DNA of 64,000 nucleotides from Ectobacillus ponti (GTDB lineage: Bacteria > Bacillota > Bacilli > Bacillales > Bacillaceae_G), in NCBI RefSeq assembly GCF_024294785.1, contig NZ_JANCLT010000006.1, positions 124,001 through 188,000 on the forward strand. The letters are read 5' to 3'. The notes under the pieces are model-generated. The model did not search any database. It saw only the letters and a program-made list of their open reading frames with translations, and was not told the origin of the DNA. The position numbers and the translations under genes are program-made. Each line of letters opens with the position of its first letter. The first letter of the stretch is position 1. Below, one piece after another: positions 1 to 8,230 of this stretch.

Positions 1-1
1 G

Positions 2-730
2 CTGCTGCTGTCTGGCCTGTATATAGCTTTTGCTCCTTCGCCGGAGGAGAAGGCTGTGACGAAAGCGGCGGAGCTGAAGCAGATTCAAGAGGCGCCGGTA
101 GAGGTTGCGGATGAAGTGGTGCAGGAGCCAAAGCCGGAGAAGGTCCTGCTTGATCACGTCCCGCTGCTGCAGCAAATGCCGGAGTTGCCGCGCGGCTGTG
201 AGGTCACCAGCCTGGCGATGCTGCTCGGACATGCCGGTGTGCCGGCTGACAAAATGACATTGGCCCGGCAAATTGCGAAGGTGCCGTTCCGGGAAGGAGC
301 ACTGCGGGGCAACCCGAATGCGGGCTTTGTCGGCAACATGTATACCTTTGAAGAGTCGGGATACGGGGTCTATCATCAGCCGATTGCCGCTTTGGCGGAG
401 AAATACCTGCCCGGCAGAGTCGTCGATTTGAGCGGCAAATCGTTTGCGGAGGTTCTGCAGTCATTGGACCAAGGGACACCGGTTTGGATTGTTACAAATT
501 CGACATTTGCACAGCTTGATGAAAGTGCCTTTTCCACTTGGCAGACAAGCGGCGGGCCGGTCAAGATTACGTATAGAGAGCACAGTGTTGTCATCGTCGG
601 CTATGATGCCACACATATTTATGTCAATGATCCGCTGAATGGAAGCGCGGCTGTGCCGAAAAATCGGGCTGCCTTTGAGCAGGCTTGGCTTCAGATGGGC
701 AGCCAGGCCATCACCTATTCTCCAGTATAA
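2..730 (+). CDS. C39-like cysteine peptidase family protein, 5' end outside window
   Basis: The reading frame is open from base 2, so the true start lies upstream. The first visible residues (LLLSGLYIAFAPSPEEKAV) look like the end of a signal peptide or membrane anchor. A GTG at 56 is in frame but is probably internal. The body matches the Peptidase_C39_2 fold: a Cys in RGCEVTSLAML, a His in YREHSVVIVGY and an Asn/Asp in VNDPLNG form the expected catalytic set. The family comprises exported proteins that are peptidases or pseudo-peptidases, and many Bacillus members (YvpB type) have no known substrate. It is probably membrane-anchored with its domain outside the cell. A 100-nt gap separates it from the next gene. 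Confidence 0.8.
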   Translation: MLLSGLYIAFAPSPEEKAVTKAAELKQIQEAPVEVADEVVQEPKPEKVLLDHVPLLQQMPELPRGCEVTSLAMLLGHAGVPADKMTLARQIAKVPFREGALRGNPNAGFVGNMYTFEESGYGVYHQPIAALAEKYLPGRVVDLSGKSFAEVLQSLDQGTPVWIVTNSTFAQLDESAFSTWQTSGGPVKITYREHSVVIVGYDATHIYVNDPLNGSAAVPKNRAAFEQAWLQMGSQAITYSPV

Positions 731-830
731 GCAAACCGGGAGCTGACCATGTTCAGCTCTCTTGTTTGATGGATGACAATACACCGGTTATGGCAAAATA
801 GGAGAAACATGATGGATTGTGGAGGTCACA

Positions 831-1595
831 ATGAAGCGATATCTCTATCTTTTACTGCTGAGTTCTCTGCTCTTGTCCGGTTGTGTATCAGGAGATGGGC
901 ATTTGAAAATCAATCAAAACGGAAGTGCCGATATGAACGTCCGCTTTGGAGCGGAGCAGCAGGTGAAAAAGTATTTGGGGGATTTCAACCCCTTCGTCTA
1001 CATTCAATCCATGCTGCAAAACAACGGCTTTGCTGTGAAGGGCTATGACCGGAAGCAGGACTTCGGATTTGAAGCATCCCGTCATTATCAGTCATTGGAA
1101 GACTTTCAACAGCAGCAAATTAAACCGGCAAGCGGCAAAGGAATTGCTGACATTGTTTCCTTTCAGTACAACAAAAAGGAGCAGCTGTTTTTTACAGTGT
1201 ACGATGTGAAGAGCAAAATGGACTTCTCCGGAGTCTATCAGGATGTGCTGGCGACGGCAAGAAAGCAATTGGGGACAACTGCAGTTGCGGTGCAGTATGC
1301 GGCAGACCAGCTGCAGAAGCATATGGATCTGCAATTTAAGGTAAGCCTGCCGATTCAGGCAGCCTCCTCGAATGCGGACAAGAAAACAGATGGCGGAAAG
1401 ACGCTTGCTTGGAATATCAATCCCATTGCCAAGAATGAACTGGCAATGACGGTGAAGGTGCCCAACATCCGCAACATTGCCATTGCTGCCGGCGGGGCAC
1501 TCCTGCTGCTGCTCATTCTGTTCATTATGTGGATCCGGCATCGCCGCAAGAAAAAGCGGGCGGCAGTTCAGCCTGAAGAGCCGGCGAAGGAATAG
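831..1595 (+). CDS. LppM-like (DUF3153) lipoprotein with C-terminal membrane anchor
   Basis: The protein has 254 residues. The ATG at 831 is chosen over an in-frame GTG at 819 because GGAGG at 821-825 sits 5 nt before it. The N-terminus is a lipoprotein signal (LLLLSSLLLSGC, lipidated Cys18). The sequence after it (GDGHLKINQNGSADMNVRFG) resembles the LppM/DUF3153 domain. Near the C-terminus, NIAIAAGGALLLLLILFIMW is a membrane helix followed by a very basic tail. The protein would thus be anchored at both ends, with the domain outside the cell. The function of the family in Firmicutes is unknown. The domain assignment is from pattern recognition only. Confidence 0.65.
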   Translation: MKRYLYLLLLSSLLLSGCVSGDGHLKINQNGSADMNVRFGAEQQVKKYLGDFNPFVYIQSMLQNNGFAVKGYDRKQDFGFEASRHYQSLEDFQQQQIKPASGKGIADIVSFQYNKKEQLFFTVYDVKSKMDFSGVYQDVLATARKQLGTTAVAVQYAADQLQKHMDLQFKVSLPIQAASSNADKKTDGGKTLAWNINPIAKNELAMTVKVPNIRNIAIAAGGALLLLLILFIMWIRHRRKKKRAAVQPEEPAKE

Positions 1596-1683
1596 GGGGC
1601 TTGCGGGCTCTCTTTGGCTATGCGGGGACTCGCAGGATTTCGGAATGATTATGTGCATAATGGCATAAAAAATAGTAATGGAT

Positions 1684-1712
1684 TTACGAAAGCAATCCAG
1701 TTATGTTATACT
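1684..1712 (+). promoter_or_regulatory. Extended -10 promoter of the antiporter gene
   Basis: A TGtTATACT extended -10 (TG at 1704-1705, TATACT at 1707-1712) follows TTACGA at 1684-1689 with a 17-nt spacer. Transcription would begin near 1719. This overlaps an apparent in-frame ATG at 1703 and argues that translation starts at 1856. Confidence 0.55.
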
Positions 1713-1783
1713 TGAATAAGAAAAACGCATATAGAATTGCTTTTGGAGGAGTCTGTCATTGGGGGCTTCTTTTTGTCTTTTTT

Positions 1784-1811
1784 AGGAGCCTGCAGTTGCA
1801 GGCTCCTTTTT
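1784..1811 (+). terminator. Intrinsic terminator in the antiporter leader
   Basis: A perfect stem AGGAGCCTGCA (1784-1794) / TGCAGGCTCCT (1797-1807) is followed by T5. It lies about 65 nt after the predicted start of transcription and 45 nt before the antiporter ATG, so it should act as an attenuator. No known riboswitch aptamer was recognised in the short leader. Confidence 0.75.
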
Positions 1812-1855
1812 GCGTTCTTTTGCAGATAGAAGCTTCAGAAAAAGGGAGTGGGAAT

Positions 1856-3001
1856 ATGTTTATTTTGGAATTGGCCATTATCGTACTGGCCTCCAAGCTT
1901 GCTGGTGACATCAGTGTGAAGCTGGGGCAGCCGGCAGTGCTCGGCAAGCTGCTGATCGGGGTTCTTCTGGGGCCTGCTGTACTTGGATTGATACAGGAAA
2001 CAGACACACTGCAGGAAATCAGCCATATCGGGGTGGTTCTGCTCATGTTCATTGCCGGGCTGGAAACAGACGTGGAGCAGTTTAAGCGTTCGGCGCGTGC
2101 TGCCACGGTTGTGGGGCTTGCCGGTGTGGCTGCGCCGCTTGGCCTGGGCTATGCAGCAGGTCTGCTGCTTGGCATGCCGTCCATGCAGGCAGTCTTTCTG
2201 GGTCTGCTGCTGTCCGCCACAAGCGTGAGCATTTCGGTGCAGGCTTTGAAGGAAATGGGGCAACTGCGATCCAAGGAAGGTGCCACAATTCTTGGGGCAG
2301 CGGTGATTGATGATATCCTTGTGATCCTTGCTCTCGCATTTGTCATGAGTCTGGCTGGAGGCGATGTCAATCTCGGGATGGTCGTGTTAAAAAAGGTGAT
2401 CTTCTTCGCCGGCATCATCCTGATTTCTTGGAAAGCTGTTCCGTGGATCATGAAGCGCCTTGCCTCGCTGAAGGTGACAGAGTCTGTCATTTCAGCTGCG
2501 CTCATTATTGCCTTTTTCTTCGCTTATACCGCTGAATATGCAGGAGTTGCCGCTATTATCGGGTCCTATATTGCCGGCATTGCCATCAGTCTGACTGACT
2601 TTAGGCATGAAGTGTTTGAGAAGGTGGAAACCATCAGCTACTCCATCTTTGTTCCTGTTTTCTTTACTTCCATTGGCGTTGCGGTGCAGTTCACGGGACT
2701 GAAGGAGCAATGGCCGCTGATTCTTGGGCTGAGTGTTGTCGCTATTCTCACGAAGCTTGTGGGCTGCGGCTTGGGAGCGAAGGCGGCCGGATTTGGCTGG
2801 AGAAGCGCAATGGGCATCGGGGCAGCCATGGTTTCGCGCGGCGAGGTGGCGCTGATTATCGCATCCATTGGATTGGATGCAGATTTAATTGAGGCATCCA
2901 TGTTCTCCATCATTGTCATGGTGGTCCTTGTCACGACAATCTTTACCCCGCCTGTGATGAAGCTGTTCTTCAGAAAAGCACCAACAGAAGCTCATATATA
3001 A
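1856..3001 (+). CDS. CPA2-family cation/proton antiporter (Kef/NapA/GerN type)
   Basis: The product has 381 residues and about 12 hydrophobic segments. It begins MFILELAIIVLASKLAGDIS and carries the CPA2 signatures GQPAVLGKLLIGVLLGPAVLG, LLMFIAGLETDV and GAAVIDDILVILALA (paired Asp in the ion-binding helix). There is no C-terminal TrkA-N/RCK domain, so it resembles short Na+/H+ exchangers such as GerN or NapA rather than full Kef proteins. The start at 1856 follows GGGAGTGGGAAT. The ORF extends upstream to 1703, but that part holds the promoter and leader terminator. It would exchange Na+ or K+ for H+ across the membrane. The transported ion cannot be told from sequence. Expression is probably attenuated by the leader hairpin. 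Confidence 0.85.
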   Translation: MFILELAIIVLASKLAGDISVKLGQPAVLGKLLIGVLLGPAVLGLIQETDTLQEISHIGVVLLMFIAGLETDVEQFKRSARAATVVGLAGVAAPLGLGYAAGLLLGMPSMQAVFLGLLLSATSVSISVQALKEMGQLRSKEGATILGAAVIDDILVILALAFVMSLAGGDVNLGMVVLKKVIFFAGIILISWKAVPWIMKRLASLKVTESVISAALIIAFFFAYTAEYAGVAAIIGSYIAGIAISLTDFRHEVFEKVETISYSIFVPVFFTSIGVAVQFTGLKEQWPLILGLSVVAILTKLVGCGLGAKAAGFGWRSAMGIGAAMVSRGEVALIIASIGLDADLIEASMFSIIVMVVLVTTIFTPPVMKLFFRKAPTEAHI

Positions 3002-3006
3002 AAAAA

Positions 3007-3044
3007 GGGGGATGCAATGCCTGCGGGCGTTGCATCCCCTTTTT
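3007..3044 (+). terminator. Terminator after antiporter
   Basis: GGGGATGCAA pairs with TTGCATCCCC across a small GC-rich loop and is followed by T5. Confidence 0.85.
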
Positions 3045-3243
3045 CATGCGGACAGGATTGTGCCGCTTCGGCTCATAACTAAAGGAAAGGGCCAGGCTTG
3101 GACGGACGCCTTTCTGCCGCGATTTTCAGCGATGGCACTGTTCCTATGCTGTGGTCTTTTATAAAACAAAGAAGATGGGAATGGTAAAAAGGGTAAGTCA
3201 TATTACATAGGCATATGGAACACAATACAAAGGAGGAATTCAA

Positions 3244-3756
3244 ATGGGAATTCTAAGCGGCAATCCAAAGCAAGAACCGCTTCATTTCGGCGAAATATAC
3301 GGTATTTGGTCCAGCCTGAGCGTGGCGAAAGCAGCGATTGATGCATATCAGGTATACATCAATCACACCGGTGATGAAGATTTGCGGGGGTTCCTGCAGG
3401 ATGTGATGCAGTCCACCATCCGCCCTTCTATTGAAGATATGGAGGATATTCTGCTTCATAATGAGATTGCGGTTCCGCCAACACCGGCTGACCGGCCAAA
3501 AGCGGATTTGGAGCAAATCCCGGCAGGGGCGCGTCTGCATGATATGCAAATTGCCAACACAGTGGCCATGGATATCGGCATCTGTCTTCCGGCTTACAGC
3601 AAGCTGATTGCTGAATCCATCCGTGAAGACGTCGGAGCCCTATTTGAAAAGCTACATGCCAAAAAAGTGAAAGATGGGATTAGACTGCTTCGTTTGATGA
3701 AGGAAAAGGGCTGGATTATGCCGCCTCCGCTTCATCAGGAAACAAAGCAAGCGTAA
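3244..3756 (+). CDS. DUF3231 family protein
   Basis: A 170-residue soluble, helical protein with the DUF3231 pattern (FGEIYGIWSSLSVAKAAIDAYQVYINHTGDEDL, then the paired helices around DMQIANTVAMDIG). Many Bacillus members carry two such domains in about 340 residues, whereas this one has a single copy. AAAGGAGG at 3231-3238 sets the start. Family members have ferritin-like or four-helix folds and are common in spore formers, but their role is unknown. The upstream 240 nt contain only the antiporter terminator and A/T-rich sequence; the gene is probably monocistronic. Confidence 0.8.
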   Translation: MGILSGNPKQEPLHFGEIYGIWSSLSVAKAAIDAYQVYINHTGDEDLRGFLQDVMQSTIRPSIEDMEDILLHNEIAVPPTPADRPKADLEQIPAGARLHDMQIANTVAMDIGICLPAYSKLIAESIREDVGALFEKLHAKKVKDGIRLLRLMKEKGWIMPPPLHQETKQA

Positions 3757-3841
3757 AATATGCGAAATCAGCTTCGGCAGTTCTTTCTCGGATCAGGATG
3801 CCGGAGCGGCTTTTACCATTCTGTAGACATGGAGAGTAGCA

Positions 3842-5089
3842 ATGGAACTTAAAGATAAGTGTTGTTTATGGGCGTTGTCTTCTGTACCGCTTGTCATGAC
3901 TTTGGGAAATTCGATGCTCATCCCTGTTCTGCCGGCAATTGAAAAGAAGCTGGATATTTCAGCCTTCCAGGTCTCCATGATTATTACGGTGTACTCCATT
4001 GTAGCCATTCTTCTTATTCCAATTGCGGGATATTTATCTGACCGCTGGGGTCGTAAAAAGGTAATTATTCCAAGTCTGATCATTGCAGGCATCGGCGGGG
4101 CCATCACAGGCTGGGCATCGTGGAAGATGAGCGATCCGTATTGGATTATTCTCGCCGGCCGTGTTGTGCAGGGAATTGGTTCTGCCGGTGCCATGCCGGT
4201 AGTGCTTCCATGTGTAGGGGATATGTTTAAAGATGAAAAGGATATCAGCTGCGGCCTTGGCATGATTGAAACATCCAATACCTTCGGGAAAGTACTCAGT
4301 CCGATTCTCGGATCAGCGCTGGCTGCAGTTGTTTGGTTCTTGCCATTTTGGTTTATCCCTATTCTCTGTGCCATCGCGGTTTTATTGATTATTTTTCTTG
4401 TCAAGCCGCCGAAGAAGCAGGATGACCCTGTTCCTGTAAAGGAATTTGTCCATTCCGTCTGGAAGCTGCTGAAGGAAAAAGGCAAATGGCTTGTCACCAT
4501 CTTTATCGCCGGCGCCATTATCATGTTCGTGCTGTTTGGCGCATTGTTTTATCTGTCAACCATTTTGGAAACGAAGTATCATACGGACGGCATTTGGAAG
4601 GGGCTTATCCTTGCCATCCCTCTGAGCGCACTGTCACTTTGTTCCTTTATTACCGGGAAGAAAATTGGGGATGACAAGAAAATTATGCGGCGCTGTGCCT
4701 ATTTGGGATTCTTTATCTTGGCAGGCTCCTTTATCATCCCGGTCTTTTTCAACAATGTATACACACTTGTTACGAGCCTGAGCATAGGGGGAGTCGGCAT
4801 TGGATTGGCTTTGCCGAGTCTGGACGCGCTGATTACAGAGGGAATTGAAAAGGAAGAGCGCGGTACCATTACCTCGCTTTACAGCTCTATGCGCTTTGTC
4901 GGGGTGGCGGCAGGCCCGCCGTTATACGCCATTTTCATGAAAGGTGCTGACCAGGATATCTTCTGGGTTTCCGGGGCAGCCGGCTTGGCCGGGGCATTGC
5001 TGATCATGTTCTTCGTAAAGCCGAAGAGCAGCAAGAACGAGGACAGCAAGTCTGACTCTTGCGCACCAAAAAGTGTGCCGCAAACATAA
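3842..5089 (+). CDS. MFS drug/proton antiporter-like transporter
   Basis: A 415-residue protein with 12 predicted membrane helices. It shows the MFS motif A (GYLSDRWGRKKVI) and, in helix 5, a region like motif C of drug/H+ antiporters (GLGMIETSNTFGKVLSPILGSALA). This places it with DHA1 or DHA2-like exporters of the Bmr/YttB kind. The substrate is unknown. GGAGAG stands 7 nt before the ATG. The gene is flanked by its own terminator and by a divergently read small ORF. No local regulator was seen. Confidence 0.8.
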   Translation: MELKDKCCLWALSSVPLVMTLGNSMLIPVLPAIEKKLDISAFQVSMIITVYSIVAILLIPIAGYLSDRWGRKKVIIPSLIIAGIGGAITGWASWKMSDPYWIILAGRVVQGIGSAGAMPVVLPCVGDMFKDEKDISCGLGMIETSNTFGKVLSPILGSALAAVVWFLPFWFIPILCAIAVLLIIFLVKPPKKQDDPVPVKEFVHSVWKLLKEKGKWLVTIFIAGAIIMFVLFGALFYLSTILETKYHTDGIWKGLILAIPLSALSLCSFITGKKIGDDKKIMRRCAYLGFFILAGSFIIPVFFNNVYTLVTSLSIGGVGIGLALPSLDALITEGIEKEERGTITSLYSSMRFVGVAAGPPLYAIFMKGADQDIFWVSGAAGLAGALLIMFFVKPKSSKNEDSKSDSCAPKSVPQT

Positions 5090-5094
5090 TGAAG

Positions 5095-5119
5095 AAGCCT
5101 TGTATCCACAAGGCTTTTT
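5095..5119 (+). terminator. Terminator after MFS gene
   Basis: AAGCCTTG / CAAGGCTT stem (5095-5102 with 5108-5115) followed by a T-rich run. Confidence 0.8.
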
Positions 5120-5126
5120 CGCTTTT

Positions 5127-5231
5127 TTAAGAAAAAAACAGGCTGAACAAGCCTTTGGCAACGAGGAAGATGAAAGTCAAAACAAGTGCGGCGATTACGA
5201 TTCCGACGCCCATGATAATTTTCTTCTGCAA
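5127..5231 (-). CDS. Small single-span membrane protein, hypothetical
   Basis: A 34-residue ORF beginning with TTG: MQKKIIMGVGIVIAALVLTF and onward, a single membrane helix with a basic N-terminus. AGAGGTG lies 7 nt before the TTG on the minus strand, which supports this start over the longer upstream ATG at 5312. The longer form would add 27 basic, unlikely residues and reach back toward the thiM promoter. The family was not recognised. It converges on the MFS transporter. Confidence 0.5.
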   Translation of the reverse strand: MQKKIIMGVGIVIAALVLTFIFLVAKGLFSLFFS

Positions 5232-5322
5232 AGCCTTACACCTCTTTATCCTTCTGCATTTTATCTGCCCCATTGTAAGTCTGTCTGCTGTAAAAGTCAA
5301 TTTTGCTTTCATTTTGAATTAC

Positions 5323-5351
5323 TTGCTTTCTATTTTCAAAAGTATTAGAAT
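5323..5351 (+). promoter_or_regulatory. SigA-type promoter of the thiMDE operon
   Basis: TTGCTT (5323-5328), a 17-nt spacer and TAGAAT (5346-5351) place the transcript start near 5358, just before the riboswitch. Confidence 0.6.
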
Positions 5352-5373
5352 TTTTCTTGTAAACGAATATATG

Positions 5374-5520
5374 GAATCGGGAGCCTGCGGAAGCAAGCTG
5401 AGAGTACGACCAATCCGTCGTAGACCGTTTGAACCTGTTGGGTAATGCCAGCGCAGGAAGAGATCACGGGTGCAGTGTATCTACCAGCCGTCTTGCTTGC
5501 GCAGGACGGCTTTTATTTTT
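5374..5520 (+). ncRNA. TPP riboswitch (THI element) with terminator
   Basis: The aptamer (about 5374-5467) shows the conserved thi-box segments: CTGAGAG at 5398-5404, GAACCTG at 5431-5437 and GGGTAATGCCAGCGCAGG at 5440-5457. The expression platform is an intrinsic terminator, AGCCGTCTTGC (5486-5496) with GCAGGACGGCT (5501-5511), followed by TTTTATTTTT. Thiamine pyrophosphate binding should favour this terminator and switch off the downstream salvage operon. Confidence 0.95.
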
Positions 5521-5542
5521 TCTATTTTAAGGGGGACATAAT

Positions 5543-6355
5543 ATGTTAAATCAGCTGTCAGCAGTATTGGAGCAAGTAAGAGAAAGAAATCCGCTCGTAC
5601 ACAACATCACGAATGTAGTAGTGACGAACTTTACCGCAAATGGATTATTGGCGCTTGGGGCTTCTCCCGTTATGGCTTATGCGAAGGAAGAGGTTGCCGA
5701 TATGGCAAGCATTGCCGGTGCGCTGGTGCTGAACATCGGCACGCTGAATGAAACAGAAGTGGAAGCCATGCTGTTGGCTGGAAAGTCTGCGAATGCCCAT
5801 GGCGTGCCTGTCATTCTGGATCCTGTCGGCGCCGGAGCTACCGCTTACCGCACCGAGACAGCCCGCCGAATCGTGAGTGAAGTCAAGCTGACAATGCTTC
5901 GCGGCAATGCGGCGGAGGTGGCCAATGTCATCGGTGAAAACTGGGCTATTAAAGGAGTAGATGCGGGAGAGGGCAACGGAAGTGTTGTGGAGCTGGCGAA
6001 AACAGCGGCGAAGCAATTGGGCATCACGGTTGTCATTACAGGCAAAGAAGATGTAGTCACAGATGGCGAAATCGTATATGTCATCCGCAACGGCCATCCA
6101 ATTTTAACGAAGGTGACAGGAACCGGCTGCTTGCTGACATCTGTGCTTGGCGCTTTCGCGGCCGTGGAGAAGAATCCGCAAATTGCAGCAGCGGCAGCGC
6201 TTGTATACTATGGGACAGCGGCTGAAATGGCAGCCGGCAAGGCTGCAGCGCCGGGCAGCTTCCAAATCGAGTTCTTGAATCAGCTTGCTCTTGTGTCCGT
6301 ACAGGACGTGCTGGCGCTTGGCAAAGCGGAGCTGCTGCAGGGGGAAACAGTATGA
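5543..6355 (+). CDS. thiM: Hydroxyethylthiazole kinase
   Basis: ThiM (270 residues) phosphorylates 4-methyl-5-(2-hydroxyethyl)thiazole with ATP in thiamine salvage. The ribokinase-like fold is visible in [29 protein letters not shown] at the N-terminus, [14 protein letters not shown] in the middle and the anion-hole motif [17 protein letters not shown] (catalytic Cys in GTGC). The length is typical. GGGGGA lies before the ATG. It is the first gene of a three-gene operon controlled by the TPP riboswitch and overlaps thiD by 4 nt (ATGA), which indicates coupled translation. Confidence 0.97.
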   Translation: MLNQLSAVLEQVRERNPLVHNITNVVVTNFTANGLLALGASPVMAYAKEEVADMASIAGALVLNIGTLNETEVEAMLLAGKSANAHGVPVILDPVGAGATAYRTETARRIVSEVKLTMLRGNAAEVANVIGENWAIKGVDAGEGNGSVVELAKTAAKQLGITVVITGKEDVVTDGEIVYVIRNGHPILTKVTGTGCLLTSVLGAFAAVEKNPQIAAAAALVYYGTAAEMAAGKAAAPGSFQIEFLNQLALVSVQDVLALGKAELLQGETV

Positions 6356-7167
6356 CGTATAAAGCCCTCACGATTGCAGGCTCGGACAGCGGCGGCGGCG
6401 CCGGGATTCAGGCAGATCTAAAAACCTTTCAAGAGCTGGACGTATTCGGCATGTCGGCAATTACTGCGGTGACGGCCCAGAATACCCTTGGGGTACAGGG
6501 GGTGTATCCGCTTCCCGTGGAGGCGATTGTACAGCAGATTCAGTCTGTCGGCAGTGATATAGGAACGGATGCGGTGAAAACTGGCATGCTGTTCAGCAGT
6601 GAAATTATCGCAGCAGTGGCAGAGCAAATCCGCCGCTTCGGCTGGAAAAATATTGTGGTTGATCCGGTAATGATTGCAAAGGGAGGTGCTCCGCTCCTGC
6701 AAGAAGAGGCTGTGCAGGCTCTTAAAGAGCATCTGCTTCCTTTGGCCGCTGTCATCACACCGAATATTCCGGAAGCGGAGGTGCTGACAGGGATGCAGAT
6801 TGAAAGCCCGGCGGATAAACAGGAGGCAGCCCGCCGCTTGTTTGATACCGGTGTCCGTCATGTCGTGATCAAAGGCGGCCACGATGAAGGCAGCCAGGCA
6901 TCGGATTTGCTGTATGATGGACAGCATTTTCAGTACTTTACAAGCGACAGGCTGCCTACCAAGAATACGCATGGCACTGGCTGTACTTTTGCCGCGGCTG
7001 TAACAGCGGAACTGGCAAAAGGGAAAACGGCAGCGGAAGCCGTGCAGACAGCCAAGGATTTCATTCAGGCAGCCATTGCGGATGACCTGCAAATTGGCGG
7101 CGGCCATGGCCCTACGAACCATTGGGCTTATGGACGGAGACAGGCAGTTTTAGGAGGGAAAGCATGA
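6352..7167 (+). CDS. thiD: Hydroxymethylpyrimidine/phosphomethylpyrimidine kinase
   Basis: ThiD (271 residues) phosphorylates HMP twice to HMP-PP. Visible motifs are [22 protein letters not shown] at the N-terminus, [13 protein letters not shown] in the centre and [14 protein letters not shown] (catalytic Cys) near residue 210. Bacillus has two ThiD-like kinases, ThiD and PdxK. The context here (thiM before, thiE after, under a TPP riboswitch) makes the thiamine enzyme much more likely. It overlaps both neighbours by a few bases. Confidence 0.96.
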   Translation: MTYKALTIAGSDSGGGAGIQADLKTFQELDVFGMSAITAVTAQNTLGVQGVYPLPVEAIVQQIQSVGSDIGTDAVKTGMLFSSEIIAAVAEQIRRFGWKNIVVDPVMIAKGGAPLLQEEAVQALKEHLLPLAAVITPNIPEAEVLTGMQIESPADKQEAARRLFDTGVRHVVIKGGHDEGSQASDLLYDGQHFQYFTSDRLPTKNTHGTGCTFAAAVTAELAKGKTAAEAVQTAKDFIQAAIADDLQIGGGHGPTNHWAYGRRQAVLGGKA

Positions 7168-7823
7168 CACAAGGGGAATTGCGGAAGGCGCTGCAGGTCT
7201 ATTTCATTATGGGAAGCCCGAACACGGAACAGCCGGCGCTTCAAGTGCTGGAAGAAGCGATTGCGGGCGGAATCACAATATTTCAGTTCCGGGAAAAGGG
7301 CCGCCATGCATTGAAGGGTGAAGCTAAGCGTGCCCTGGCGCGGGGGCTGCAGCAGCTCTGCCGGGCACATGGCATCCCGTTCATTGTCAATGATGATATT
7401 GACTTGGCGGTGGCTTTGGATGCAGACGGCGTCCATATCGGCCAGGAGGATGAACCAGTGGATCAAGTACGGGCGCGTATTGGCAATAAGCTTCTTGGCG
7501 TGTCTGTCCATACGGTCGAGGAAGCGAAGCTGGCCGTGGCGCAGGGAGCTGATTATCTCGGACTTGGACCCGTGTTTCCGACTGGAACAAAAGAGGATGC
7601 GAAGGAAGTGCAGGGTGTTTCGCTGATTCAGAAGCTTCGGGAGCTGGGCATGGATATTCCGATTGTCGGAATCGGCGGCATCCATGCAGGCAACGCTGGA
7701 GAAGTGGTTGCAGCTGGTGCTGATGGGGTATCTGTCATTACTGCCATCAGCCAGGCCGGCTCGCCGTTGAAGGCGGCGCAGGACCTGCTGGAGGCAGTGA
7801 ACAGCCAAGTGCGGAAGGGCTAG
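7164..7823 (+). CDS. thiE: Thiamine-phosphate synthase
   Basis: ThiE (219 residues) joins HMP-PP and thiazole phosphate to thiamine phosphate. The TIM-barrel landmarks are FQFREKG, FIVNDDIDLAVALDADGVHIGQED, GADYLGLGPVFPTGTKED and VGIGGIHAGNAGEVVAAGADGVSV. The frame is open upstream to 7122, but AGGAGGG at 7152-7158 and the ATG at 7164, which overlaps the thiD stop, define the start. It is the last gene of the riboswitch-controlled operon. No clear hairpin terminator follows. Confidence 0.96.
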   Translation: MTQGELRKALQVYFIMGSPNTEQPALQVLEEAIAGGITIFQFREKGRHALKGEAKRALARGLQQLCRAHGIPFIVNDDIDLAVALDADGVHIGQEDEPVDQVRARIGNKLLGVSVHTVEEAKLAVAQGADYLGLGPVFPTGTKEDAKEVQGVSLIQKLRELGMDIPIVGIGGIHAGNAGEVVAAGADGVSVITAISQAGSPLKAAQDLLEAVNSQVRKG

Positions 7824-7903
7824 AAACTTTTTTATGCCTGCGTCTCGTACAGCCTGTCATTTGCATATAATGTGTCACGACGGGATGAAAAGGCGGGACG
7901 CGA

Positions 7904-8140
7904 ATGAACACCGAAAAGTATAAGCAGATGAGCGAAGAGGAACGTCCGCTGGCAGAACCGAAGGCTTTGGAAAATGTAAAGATGATTATGAATGTCGGCA
8001 TATTATGTCTTGTTCTTTTGCTCGGATACTTGGCGGCGATCGGCCTGCAGAAGGGATACGAACGCTGGAACGGCCCGCAGATGCATCAAGGGCAGAACAT
8101 AACAGAATGGTACAGCAAAAAAGACGGCTTCTCCAGATAG
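7904..8140 (+). CDS. Small single-span membrane protein, hypothetical
   Basis: A 78-residue protein with an acidic, charged N-terminus (about 26 residues), one membrane helix (MIMNVGILCLVLLLGYLAAIG) and a 30-residue hydrophilic tail. The family was not recognised. The ribosome site is weak (AAAGGCGGGACGCGA before the ATG). A strong terminator overlaps its stop codon, which fits a short stand-alone transcript. Confidence 0.6.
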   Translation: MNTEKYKQMSEEERPLAEPKALENVKMIMNVGILCLVLLLGYLAAIGLQKGYERWNGPQMHQGQNITEWYSKKDGFSR

Positions 8141-8154
8141 CCGTCTTTTTTGCT
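8114..8154 (+). terminator. Terminator overlapping the end of the small membrane gene
   Basis: AGCAAAAAAGACGGCT (8114-8129) pairs with AGCCGTCTTTTTTGCT (8139-8154), with the T-run inside the stem. Confidence 0.85.
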
Positions 8155-8230
8155 GTGCAAAACTGTCAGGCAAGAATGCAGTGTCATGGGGCACAATATA
8201 GAGACGAAAAACAGGCTGGCGGAGGTATGT

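Noticed and set aside
1703-1855. 51-residue N-terminal extension of the antiporter
   Set aside because: It overlaps the -10 element and the leader terminator and would add a Cys/Phe-rich segment absent from the family.
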